Shown here piece after piece: positions 17,204 to 24,719 of a DNA stretch of 64,000 nucleotides. This DNA is from Ktedonosporobacter rubrisoli (lineage in GTDB: Bacteria > Chloroflexota > Ktedonobacteria > Ktedonobacterales > Ktedonobacteraceae). Each line of letters opens with the position of its first letter. Position 1 is the first letter of the stretch. A program made the position numbers and the translations under genes. Location of the stretch: NCBI RefSeq assembly GCF_004208415.1, contig NZ_CP035758.1:10416001-10480000 (forward strand), read 5' to 3'. Under the pieces are notes generated by a model. It did no database searches, was not told the DNA's origin, and saw nothing but the letters and a program-made list of their open reading frames with translations.

Positions 17204-17314
17204 AGTAATAGCGCGCAAGCAAGCCAAATTTTAAATATTGTGGGAGGAGCAGGAATCTAGAAACTGCTCTTTCCTGATCTGAGTAACACGATGAGTAATT
17301 AAAGGAGATTGCAC

Positions 17315-17881
17315 ATGGTACTGGCACATTTGCAAAAAAATGGAACAGATAGCTCACAGTGTGAACTTGTCGTTAAGCAAGCTAAGCGTCGTTGGTTAGA
17401 TGTTCTATGGGAATTTGCCAGAGGATTAACGCGACAGGAAGTAGCAGCCAAACTCTGCCTTTCAGTTAAAACAGTTGACACATATAAAACCGCCTTGTTT
17501 CGCTTGTGCCGTAAAATCTGGAATATACCATCGCACGAACCTCTGGATTATCGATTCTTCTATCGCGAATTCTCTCAATATCGGCAAGAAGGATTATTAG
17601 GCTCCAGAATGCCAGAAAAAGATCCAGATGATCTTATGCTATGTAAACAGGTAATGCATCGTGCAACGCCTCGCCGATTAGATGTTCTACGAGAATTTGC
17701 CAAAGGATTGACTCGTGAGGAAGTGGCTGCCAAACTCTGCCTTTCACCTTCGACGGTAGATACACATAAAACTGCTCTGTTTCGGTTGTGCCGCGAAGCC
17801 TGGAATTTATCCTCCGATAAGTACATGGATTACTGCTTCATCCAGGAAAAGTTCGCTGATTGTTTTGATGATCAGGAATAG
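17315..17881 (+). CDS. tandem LuxR-type HTH protein
   Basis: A 188-residue protein made of two copies of a unit of about 80 residues. Each copy carries a LuxR/GerE-like HTH: WEFARGLTRQEVAAKLCLS with VKTVDTYKTALFRL, and REFAKGLTREEVAAKLCLS with PSTVDTHKTALFRLCREAWN. The two copies are about 70% identical across the helices and are joined by an acidic linker (MPEKDPDDLML). There is no receiver or ligand-binding domain. LuxR HTHs normally dimerise, so a fused pair could bind two half-sites as one chain. The ATG at 17315 is chosen because AAAGGAG lies seven bases upstream. The upstream repeats are candidate targets. Confidence 0.8.
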   Translation: MVLAHLQKNGTDSSQCELVVKQAKRRWLDVLWEFARGLTRQEVAAKLCLSVKTVDTYKTALFRLCRKIWNIPSHEPLDYRFFYREFSQYRQEGLLGSRMPEKDPDDLMLCKQVMHRATPRRLDVLREFAKGLTREEVAAKLCLSPSTVDTHKTALFRLCREAWNLSSDKYMDYCFIQEKFADCFDDQE

Positions 17882-17910
17882 TATACACCTCGTCTTCATA
17901 TAGCCATAAA

Positions 17911-17945
17911 GAGCATTGCCCTAAGCAAGAGAAGGGGCAATGCTC
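17911..17945. terminator. hairpin between convergent genes
   Basis: Perfect eleven-base arms GAGCATTGCCC (17911-17921) and GGGCAATGCTC (17935-17945) lie between the convergent tandem-HTH gene and the 328-residue gene. A short T-run follows on the minus strand, so it probably terminates the vWA operon. Confidence 0.65.
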
Positions 17946-18001
17946 GTCGAAAGCGTACTGCTAATCCGGCGCTTACGCATCGTAGTCGTTGGCAAAGCGG
18001 C

Positions 18002-18988
18002 TTATTCGAAAGGTGAATCGCTCATCACATTTACCAGGCTGGTGAGATCGAAATCGCGGTCGCGGTCACTCAGACAGATTCCGCTAGAGACCACAGTCAG
18101 ATCGGGATCGAGCAAGGAGCGATAGCGACGCCTGTTCCCTTGTTCGCTCCATTCCACAGTGAGGTGTCCGAGCGAGCCGTCAGGATTAGCGATTTCGCTG
18201 TAGCTATGTAGTACGGCGTCAGCCTTCTCCAAGGCATGGCGTAGACGAGCCTCCAATGTCAGGCGAGCTGTTCCCCGCCGTAGCCATGCAAGCTGTTGCC
18301 CTCGGCTCTGCTCTTGTATCTGTCGCACGCTCTTGCTGAGGAGACCCTGTTCGGCAATGGCTGCCTGCTCAAACTGACGCAACTGCCAGAAAAGAAGGGC
18401 CAGGCGCTCAGAACTGGCAAGACCTGATAAAAGCGCAGTTGTTTGTTCTGCTGTGGCCGCCGTATCGCGTAGCCATTCAGCATGAGTAGGATCGGCGAGC
18501 GTATCAGGGCCTTCGAACCAGAGCGTTTGCCCGTCAACGCGTGCAATCACGCGCTCGAAGCGCTCTGCACCGTTCATGGGATCGCAGAGAAAAACGGGAA
18601 GTGGGTCCGCGCTAAAACCAAAGCGCTGTTTGGCATCGCTTTCATTGAAAGGCAGAGCCCACCAGGTACCTGGTCGGCGCGGATCAGGTTCAGGCCAGAG
18701 CAGAATAACGCGCAGGGCCGGAAAAAGTTCAAGATAGCCTCCACGTTCCCAGGGCAGCGCCTCTGCCACAAGCTCTGCCTCCCCTTCGTTACAAGGGCGA
18801 AAGTGCCCCCATCCTGTAAACCTGGTTTTAGGCTTGAATTCATAGACAAGTCCGCTCAGGCGCGTGCGAATTTTACCGCCTGGCAAAAGCGGCGCAATAA
18901 TATCGCGCTGTAGAAGATCTCTGCTTTCCTTGTTGAGTCGGCGAACTAACGCTCGTACATCAACCCCTGGCTTGCGCTCTTGGCTCAT
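18002..18988 (-). CDS. unrecognised protein, last gene of the Ro60-like/vWA cluster
   Basis: A soluble protein of 328 residues, rich in Trp, Arg and acidic residues, without signal peptide or membrane segment. I do not recognise a domain. Visible features are a basic N-terminus (QERKPGVDVRALVRRLNKESRDLL), a region with GYLELFPALRVILLWPEPDPRRPGT around residues 85-105, a helical middle (residues 190-260) and a beta-rich C-terminus that looks duplicated in style (GSLGHLTVEWSEQGNRRRYRSLLDPD). It follows the vWA gene by 73 bp on the same strand, so it is likely a functional partner of the two vWA proteins. Confidence 0.8.
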   Translation of the reverse strand: MSQERKPGVDVRALVRRLNKESRDLLQRDIIAPLLPGGKIRTRLSGLVYEFKPKTRFTGWGHFRPCNEGEAELVAEALPWERGGYLELFPALRVILLWPEPDPRRPGTWWALPFNESDAKQRFGFSADPLPVFLCDPMNGAERFERVIARVDGQTLWFEGPDTLADPTHAEWLRDTAATAEQTTALLSGLASSERLALLFWQLRQFEQAAIAEQGLLSKSVRQIQEQSRGQQLAWLRRGTARLTLEARLRHALEKADAVLHSYSEIANPDGSLGHLTVEWSEQGNRRRYRSLLDPDLTVVSSGICLSDRDRDFDLTSLVNVMSDSPFE

Positions 18989-19061
18989 TACCCGTAACCT
19001 TTTTCTCTGCTTGTGCTCGACTCACAGAAGTGCAAGCTGAGAGTACGTTCTCAGCTTGAAG

Positions 19062-19841
19062 TCAGTCTGCGAATTGTGTAGCTGGTGCCTTGATCAGATC
19101 GCGTGAGAGCAAGCGCAAGAAAGCTGCCGAAACCTCGTGCCGACTACTCCCCACGCGTGTGGCCAACTCCTCCATGCTCAGTTCTTGCTGCTCTAGATAA
19201 GCGTTCAGGATACTTCTATCCAGCTCTAGCTTACCAAATTCGGCCTTGAGCAATCCAGCCAGATGTTCGATAGCCTTGTCGGCATTATTGCTGGCATAAA
19301 ATTTGCCCCCAGTTAGCATACTAATAGTGCTGAAGGAGGCTGCGACCTCCTTTGCCAGGCCGAGCGCATAGATATTGACCCGCGTTGCTTCAGCCAGGCG
19401 CGTGACGCTTTCTAGCGTTTCTCCACATGGGCAACCGCGCGCAAAGGCATCTCCTGGAGTGCCAACTCCATGCGGGGGGGCATCTCCTACCAGCACTGCC
19501 AGCCGGCGTGCATGTGGGCGCCAGGCCAAATCGTGGCAGGCGGCTACGATACCATCAAGGACTGCCTCTGGACTATCGCCTCCGCCATTAGCGCTAAGGC
19601 TACGAATGGTTTGTTGGGCTCTCTTTAGATCTGCAGTAAATTCATGGACTTTATAAACCATCTGATCCTGCGGGGGATGGTCGCGATACTCGACTATTCC
19701 CAACTGCAGATGGACTTGAGCGGCCTGGCTCAACTCTGTAAGGAGGGCAACCATCTGCAATTGGGCAGCCGAGATAAGACTGCCCATGCTCCCAGTTGTA
19801 TCCACGATAAACGCCAGATCTACCATATTTATATTTTCCAT
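19062..19841 (-). CDS. von Willebrand factor A domain protein with C-terminal helical region
   Basis: A 259-residue protein. The vWA domain (about residues 5-190) begins with the MIDAS motif FIVDTTGSMGSL and carries the later MIDAS segments GGGDSPEAVLDG and VLVGDAPPHG, so metal binding is probably intact. The last 50 residues (LEQQELSMEELATRVGSSRHEVSAAFLRLLSRDLI) look like a winged-helix/HTH unit, which could bind nucleic acid or protein. There is no signal peptide, so it is cytosolic. The ribosome site GAGAGGGATGGT overlaps the end of the upstream Ro60-like gene, with an 11-bp gap, so the two are probably coupled. Confidence 0.88.
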   Translation of the reverse strand: MENINMVDLAFIVDTTGSMGSLISAAQLQMVALLTELSQAAQVHLQLGIVEYRDHPPQDQMVYKVHEFTADLKRAQQTIRSLSANGGGDSPEAVLDGIVAACHDLAWRPHARRLAVLVGDAPPHGVGTPGDAFARGCPCGETLESVTRLAEATRVNIYALGLAKEVAASFSTISMLTGGKFYASNNADKAIEHLAGLLKAEFGKLELDRSILNAYLEQQELSMEELATRVGSSRHEVSAAFLRLLSRDLIKAPATQFAD

Positions 19842-19852
19842 ACCATCCCTCT

Positions 19853-21316
19853 CTACTTTGCCATAGCCAGGCGAGGGCGCTGAGGAAGCTCATACCGCAT
19901 GATCAGATCTACCAGTTCACCTTTAGAAGGAGCTGCTAGCAGATTCAGCACGTTAGGCAAGGAATAGTAGTCGCCGGCAAACTTATATTTCACCACCTCG
20001 ATGCCCTCTTTCTGTAGATCCTCGCTGAAACGGTTATAGTCGCTATCCACCTGCACGATAATAACCGCAGGAGTGCTTTGCATCTCCTTTGTATAATCGC
20101 TCCAGACGGATCTGAAGTAAGGAGCGGAATTTTCTCCTTCATCAGTTACTATAATGATCTGTTCGGTATAGATCTTATCAAGATACATCCTCTTCAGAGG
20201 AGCTCCAATGCTCGTGCTACCATTGGCTTTGATAAACTTGAAGGCCTGCTCCCAATCGCTCAGGACCGGGCGTTCGTTCTGCCTGGCCCTGGCTTTGATC
20301 TCAAAGGCTGCAGTATCGAAGGCATAGACGCGGAAATCAGCGTTGATAACGGCGCTAATTAAGGCTGCCAACTGCTTGGCCACCTCTATTGCATTAGTCA
20401 TCGAGCTACTCTTATCCACGAAAAGCGCTGTGGGACGCTTGATCTCTACCTTTGCCGCGACTCGCTTATCGCTTATCTCGTTAAGCGTGCGCTCCGTCTC
20501 GGTATCCAGGCGAGCCACCTCGATAGCCTTCTTGGCTTTGAGCGTCGAGACGCGCTTATCGCCTGCCGCCTCGGCCAGCTTTTGCTTGATCAGGGCTTTG
20601 ACCTCGTTATCATCGAAGGCCCCTCGCCGCTTGAGGGCCGCCATGTTGTTGATGACTTCCTGCGGCGACATAGCATTAATAAGCGCCACCAGCAAGGCAG
20701 GCGTGATGTGCTTAATGGCCCCTATAGCCGTAGTGTAAGGAAGCTTGCTATCGAGGATAATCAGTGCCTGTTCCTCGCTGCTTTCGGCCCTGGCCAGACG
20801 CTTGAGGGCGGCAAGTTCGCTATCCGCGGGAGGCTGCTTAGCAAACAAAATGGCCTGTGCGCGCGGCCCTGGTTTCAGATGCAAGCTGGCATAGAGATGC
20901 TTCAGATCATTGCGTGCGCGCAGCGCGGCTCCGTCGAACTGGCGAGGATTGTTCTCGCGCGTCTTTAGATAGTGCGCGATGGCGCTCTTGAGCGAGCGGG
21001 GAACCTTTCCTAGCACGCGCTTGCTATGATTCAGCACGCGGGACACCTCAAAGGGAGCCAGCTTTTGCAAGAGAACCCAACCCACCTCACGAAATTCGCT
21101 AAAATTGCAAGTAGCCAGGTGCGCGACAAAAAGCGTTTTGTGATCCCTGACTTCTCCCTTATCAAAGTACCAGAGGGCAAGGTGCCCGTAGAAGAGTGGA
21201 TCACGTTCCAATGCGCTCGTGTGTAGGGGAGCAAGCTCCTCAAGCTTGCGGTGAGGTGTGGTAAGGAACGAATTGAGAATCTGAACGCGAACATCTTGTT
21301 CATGCGTCTCGGCCAT
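19853..21316 (-). CDS. Ro60/TROVE-like protein: helical repeat region plus C-terminal vWA domain
   Basis: A cytosolic protein of 487 residues. The first 300 or so are all-helical, ending in LPYTTAIGAIKHITPALLVALINAMSPQEV, which resembles the repeats preceding the vWA in Ro60. The C-terminal vWA has a complete MIDAS start TALFVDKSSSMTNAIEVAKQ (D-x-S-x-S), then KANGSTSIGAPL and IIIVTDEGENS. Helical ring plus C-terminal vWA is the architecture of Ro60 and bacterial Rsr. The classical TROVE motif (GSEGGTYY type) is absent, so it is divergent. The start at 21316 has AGAGGTG upstream. A YrlA-like RNA lies 248 bp upstream on the same strand, which strengthens the Ro60-type assignment. Confidence 0.75.
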   Translation of the reverse strand: MAETHEQDVRVQILNSFLTTPHRKLEELAPLHTSALERDPLFYGHLALWYFDKGEVRDHKTLFVAHLATCNFSEFREVGWVLLQKLAPFEVSRVLNHSKRVLGKVPRSLKSAIAHYLKTRENNPRQFDGAALRARNDLKHLYASLHLKPGPRAQAILFAKQPPADSELAALKRLARAESSEEQALIILDSKLPYTTAIGAIKHITPALLVALINAMSPQEVINNMAALKRRGAFDDNEVKALIKQKLAEAAGDKRVSTLKAKKAIEVARLDTETERTLNEISDKRVAAKVEIKRPTALFVDKSSSMTNAIEVAKQLAALISAVINADFRVYAFDTAAFEIKARARQNERPVLSDWEQAFKFIKANGSTSIGAPLKRMYLDKIYTEQIIIVTDEGENSAPYFRSVWSDYTKEMQSTPAVIIVQVDSDYNRFSEDLQKEGIEVVKYKFAGDYYSLPNVLNLLAAPSKGELVDLIMRYELPQRPRLAMAK

Positions 21317-21339
21317 GAGTGTCACCTCTTTTCGTCAGG

Positions 21340-21368
21340 GTACATAGCCTGTTTTGTGCGCTATGTAC
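21340..21368. promoter_or_regulatory. hairpin in the leader of the Ro60-like gene
   Basis: Perfect eight-base arms GTACATAG (21340-21347) and CTATGTAC (21361-21368) lie between the RNA gene and the Ro60-like start codon, close to the ribosome site. It may be an operator or an RNA hairpin of the leader. Confidence 0.4.
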
Positions 21369-21563
21369 GAGTTATGCTGAGGCAGCTTCGATTTGCTGTT
21401 AAGGGCAGGAGCATAAAAATACTCCGTACGAGTTTGAAGAGCAAGTGAAAGGTTTGCTCTGACATGTGACCAGAGGCCTAACTTTGGCAAGAAATCCGAT
21501 CTTGCCCACGGCAACGATGGTGGGGATTGTATGCTCTTCGGCTGAAAGTACAGAGCAAAATAG

Positions 21564-21726
21564 CTGTAGGCCCGGGACGCGCGAGTTGAAAGAGCTGTTG
21601 AAACTGATGCTCTGCCACTGAGCTACGGGAGCATGAGCTCCCGGCGAGATTCGAACTCGCGACCTTCGGATTAGCAATCCAAACGTTTGTAAGCTCTATC
21701 GGTAAGGGCGCGTCCCAGGCCTGCAG
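21564..21726 (-). ncRNA. candidate YrlA-type Y RNA with tRNA-like module
   Basis: Read on the minus strand, a 19-bp closing stem (21726-21708 with 21582-21564, one C-A mismatch, two G-U pairs at most) is followed by an internal loop, a six-base stem AGAGCT/AGCTCT (21697-21692 with 21596-21591) and a short stem AAAC/GTTT. Inside lies a tRNA-like module: an anticodon-like arm with seven-base loop TTGCTAA (21677-21671), a T arm GCGAG-TTCGAAT-CTCGC (21660-21644), an acceptor stem CGGGAGC/GCTCCCG closed by the loop TCAT (21643-21626), and a D arm GCTC-AGTGGCA-GAGC (21623-21609). There is no CCA end. Known YrlA RNAs have a long Ro60-binding stem leading into a tRNA mimic that lacks a free CCA end. 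It lies next to a Ro60-like gene. Confidence 0.8.
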
Positions 21727-21738
21727 TTAAACGTTTGC

Positions 21739-21957
21739 TTAGCCGTAGATTGCTTCTGGTCTCACAATAATGGCCTGACTGCTACGTATAATTACGTGCT
21801 CGTCAAGGTAGTGAGATGGGAGATCAAAATGCTGTGCCACCGCTTGCTTGATCTGGGCATCGCTTGCAGTATATGTCAGATGGAGCATAGCCATTGTAAG
21901 CTCTTTGCTGCGGCCATCCACGCGAACATGAAGGACTTGACTCATGCGTTGCACCAT
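21739..21957 (-). CDS. small conserved-looking protein upstream of the RNA gene
   Basis: A 72-residue soluble protein whose alternating pattern (VLHVRVDGRSKELTMAMLHL, then YLDEHVIIRSSQAIIVRPEAIYG) suggests a small alpha/beta or beta-grasp-like fold. No family is recognised with certainty. AAGGTG lies about five bases before the ATG at 21957. The stop codon is only 12 bp from the 5' end of the RNA candidate, so the RNA may be processed from the same transcript or its promoter may lie inside this gene. Confidence 0.6.
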   Translation of the reverse strand: MVQRMSQVLHVRVDGRSKELTMAMLHLTYTASDAQIKQAVAQHFDLPSHYLDEHVIIRSSQAIIVRPEAIYG

Positions 21958-22062
21958 AGTGGCACCTTCCCTATCGTTTTTGAAGATTGTTGTCTGTTCC
22001 CAATTGGTTTGTTGTTTGTCAAGTTATTACATTAAAGACTATAGAATATTTTAGGGTTTTTG

Positions 22063-22626
22063 TCAAGAGTTTTGGGAAGAAATTTCTTGTATCTGCTTTA
22101 ATTCCTCGTCTATGCGCTGCCGGTGCAAGCGACGAATACGAGCCCGCTCTATAATTGCCTCCTCTTCATCGTCGGCGGGTACCAGAGGCGGAACTGGAGT
22201 TGGCTTTCTGTTCTCATCAAGGGCCACGTAAATAACATAACTGCTGGCAATTCTACGCACTTCCCTGGTTATCAAATCTTCAGCAGTTACCTCTACGCCG
22301 ACTTCCATGCTTGTGCGACCCACATAATGCATCTCACAATTGACGGAGACGACATCACCGATGAAGGCCGGGGCCAGAAAATCAAATCTTTCTACGCGGG
22401 CGGTAACGACGGTTGGACACTGGCTATGCTTAATGGCTACTACGCCAGCGGCCTCATCAACCATTCGCATGATCACGCCACCGTGGACGTTGCCCTGTGA
22501 ATTAGCATCTATAAGCTCCATCGCACGCCTGGTGATACTGCGCGAATAGGCTATGCTACGCCCTTGCGTCAAATCTACTTTAGGCAGGTTTTTGTATCTA
22601 TTGACGATTCTTTCAAATGGATTCAT
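22063..22626 (-). CDS. acyl-CoA thioesterase (hotdog fold, YciA/BACH type)
   Basis: A single-hotdog acyl-CoA hydrolase of 187 residues. Its typical helix entry NVHGGVIMRMVDEAAGVVAIKH (residues 46-67) contains the Asp used by this family (MVDEA). Next come VTARVERFDFLAPAFIGDVV and the strand VGRTSMEVGVEVTAED. The C-terminal 40 residues are a charged helical extension (EEEAIIERARIRRLHRQRIDEEL), somewhat longer than usual. It probably releases fatty acids from CoA in the cytosol. The ribosome site AGGAGTG lies before the ATG. Confidence 0.9.
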   Translation of the reverse strand: MNPFERIVNRYKNLPKVDLTQGRSIAYSRSITRRAMELIDANSQGNVHGGVIMRMVDEAAGVVAIKHSQCPTVVTARVERFDFLAPAFIGDVVSVNCEMHYVGRTSMEVGVEVTAEDLITREVRRIASSYVIYVALDENRKPTPVPPLVPADDEEEAIIERARIRRLHRQRIDEELKQIQEISSQNS

Positions 22627-22926
22627 ATTTTTATCACTCCTGGTTAACGTATTTCTTACACAAACTACTTCATTATGTCACTCCCGACAAAAGACTTTCC
22701 AATGGAGGTAGGTTTTGAGTAGCGTACGTGATAAAGTGCAGGTTGTATCATGCCCGGCTGATTGTGCGTGTAGGAAGGGAAGCAGTGATGGGATTGCGTA
22801 TGCTATCGGTCTAAAGAATATACCAAAATTCAGAATAGAGCGAGGGTGAACCGGTGGCACTGAAGTAGGTGCCAGGCTAAAGAATGGGGAATACAAAACT
22901 AGAATAAGAGGGCTAAAGAGAGGGCT

Positions 22927-24566
22927 ATGGCAGGAGAGAAGCATAACGATCACGATCCTGAGGTGGTTCCGGGAATGCAAGTCGAGGCTACTGAGGGAGA
23001 TCTTGGCGAACATGATGTAAGCTCGCCAAAAATTGCCGGGGTAGAGAAAGATAGGCAGGGGCATGTTAAGACTATTGAGGTAAGCAAAGGAATTTTCTTT
23101 AAGAAGAAAATCAATGTACCTGTAGAGCGGATTGAAGCTGTCGAACCGGTTGCCGCTGAGAATGGAACTGCGCAAAAGATGATTGTTGATGCGCAGGAGG
23201 AAGAACTAACATCCCTGACCGCGAGTGGTCCCGAGCGCTTGCCTGCCCGCAGAAAACGGCAGCAAGAGAAGCGGCTTAGCCCTGGATCGACAACTGAAGA
23301 GGGACTTGAAAGGGGGAGCAATACTTCTGCAGCTCAGCCGCCACGTGCGTTCTGGCACGTAATTGGTCCGGGACTACTCTCCGGCACCTCTGGCAACGAT
23401 CCTTCAGCTGTCACTGTCTATGCTGTGGATGGTGCCAACGTTGGCTATGGCCATCTCTGGTTGATGCTGCTTACCACGCCGCTCTATTTTGCTGTCCAAT
23501 TTGCTTGTGCCAGAATCGGGAGGGTTAGCCAGAAGGGGCTGGCGCAACTTCTTGGCGAGTATTATGGACGTCCACTCGCGATCGGCGCTGCACTTTTGCT
23601 TGCGATGAGCAATATTGCCTTGCTTGCTGCTGATCTTGTGGCGATTGGAAGTGGCTTCGAACTGATTACCGGAGTATCATGGGCCTGGTTTGTCGTGCCG
23701 GTGACTGTCGGGCTCTGGTATCTGACGGTTTATCGCACTTTTGAGGCCTTCAAGAAGATCTTTCTGACCATGAGCTTTGTCTTTGTGGCTTATGTTTTAA
23801 CCGCCTTCTTTACACATGCGCAGTGGTCTACTGTATTGGTACGTACATTTGTGCCCCACCTTGGTTTCGATTTCGCTAGCATCAGCAGTGCTGGGCTCTT
23901 TTAGGCGCGACGATCTCGCCTTATTCGATGTTCTGGCAGGCTAAAGCCGAAATAGAGGAAGTGCGAATAGGGGCCCTTTCGCAGCAATTGCGTATGGCTA
24001 AGCTTGATGTGGGCAGTGGTGCCATTGCCGGGCAGGCGGTGGCCTATTTTATCATTATCTGTACAGCCTCAACCCTCTTTATACATCATCAGAATATCGC
24101 GACAGCTGCTGATGCTGCCCGGGCCCTGGAACCGCTTGCCGGTCCTCTGGCCCGCATCCTCTTCGCGATTGGACTTATCGGGTCAGGCCTGGTAGCAATT
24201 CCTGTCCTACTTGCTTCGACTTCCTATGCGGTGTCGGAAGCCATAGGCTGGCCAGGAGCTTTATCAAAGCGTCCGTGGCAAAGTGAAGGCTTCTATCTTG
24301 TGCTCACGGTGGCGGCGCTTCTCGGTCTGGCCTTGACGTTTTTAGGGGCCAATCCTATTCAATTGATCTTCTGGTCCAATATTGTTACAGCTTTTATCGC
24401 GCCGTTGCTTGTATTTGCTGTGGTACTGCTCGGAAATCATCGCGTAGTCATGAAGGGGCAGCGCTTGCATGCTGTGCTTAACATTGCGCTATGGCTCATT
24501 ATTCTGCTTCTTGTTGCTGGCACTTCGTTGCTCATCTATCAACTGGTGACCGGCCAGGGGCGCTAA
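22927..24566 (+). pseudogene. NRAMP-family divalent metal transporter with N-terminal PRC-barrel-like domain, frameshifted
   Basis: Two open frames (22927-23904 and 23928-24566) together encode one NRAMP/MntH-type transporter of about 545 residues. Frame one has a polar N-terminal part resembling a PRC-barrel/DUF2171 domain (residues 14-75, VVPGMQVEATEGDLGEHDV, then FFKKKINVPVERIEAVEP), a linker and about six membrane segments starting at GPGLLSGTSGNDPSAVTVYA. It stops at GLF-TAG. Reading one base back continues as LGATISPYSMFWQAKAEIEE, the conserved NRAMP segment, and then frame two. The shift sits in CTCTTTTAG, so loss of one T explains it. This could be a true pseudogene, a programmed -1 shift or a sequencing error. 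In the metal-binding helix DPGN reads DPSA, as in divergent Mn/Mg members. Confidence 0.8.
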
Positions 24567-24666
24567 AATCCTTGCTTAAGATGATCAGCGATTTGCAGGT
24601 TTGAGCTTCAAATGCTCGTTTCTTATAGCCATATGGATGGGTATATTAAGGAAGGGAGATAGGATG

Positions 24667-24699
24667 AGCGGCGTACTCATCTGCAGAACGCCGCTTTTT
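24667..24699 (+). terminator. rho-independent terminator of the NRAMP gene
   Basis: An eight-base-pair GC-rich stem AGCGGCGT (24667-24674) and ACGCCGCT (24688-24695) runs into TTTTT. It is oriented for the plus-strand NRAMP gene, between convergent genes. Confidence 0.85.
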
Positions 24700-24719
24700 C
24701 TGCTTGCTGTGCTGCTGGA

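Noticed and set aside
21564..21726. Two tandem ordinary tRNA genes or a single tRNA-Ser(GCT)
   Set aside because: The halves are in inverted order (3' half before 5' half), the acceptor stem is closed by a four-base loop, there is no CCA or normal 5' end, and a 19-bp outer stem encloses the module. A Y RNA with a tRNA mimic explains all parts; a permuted bacterial tRNA is unprecedented to my knowledge.
22678..23175. 165-codon minus-strand frame antisense to the start of the NRAMP gene
   Set aside because: It is a shadow of the gene on the other strand, with no ribosome site.
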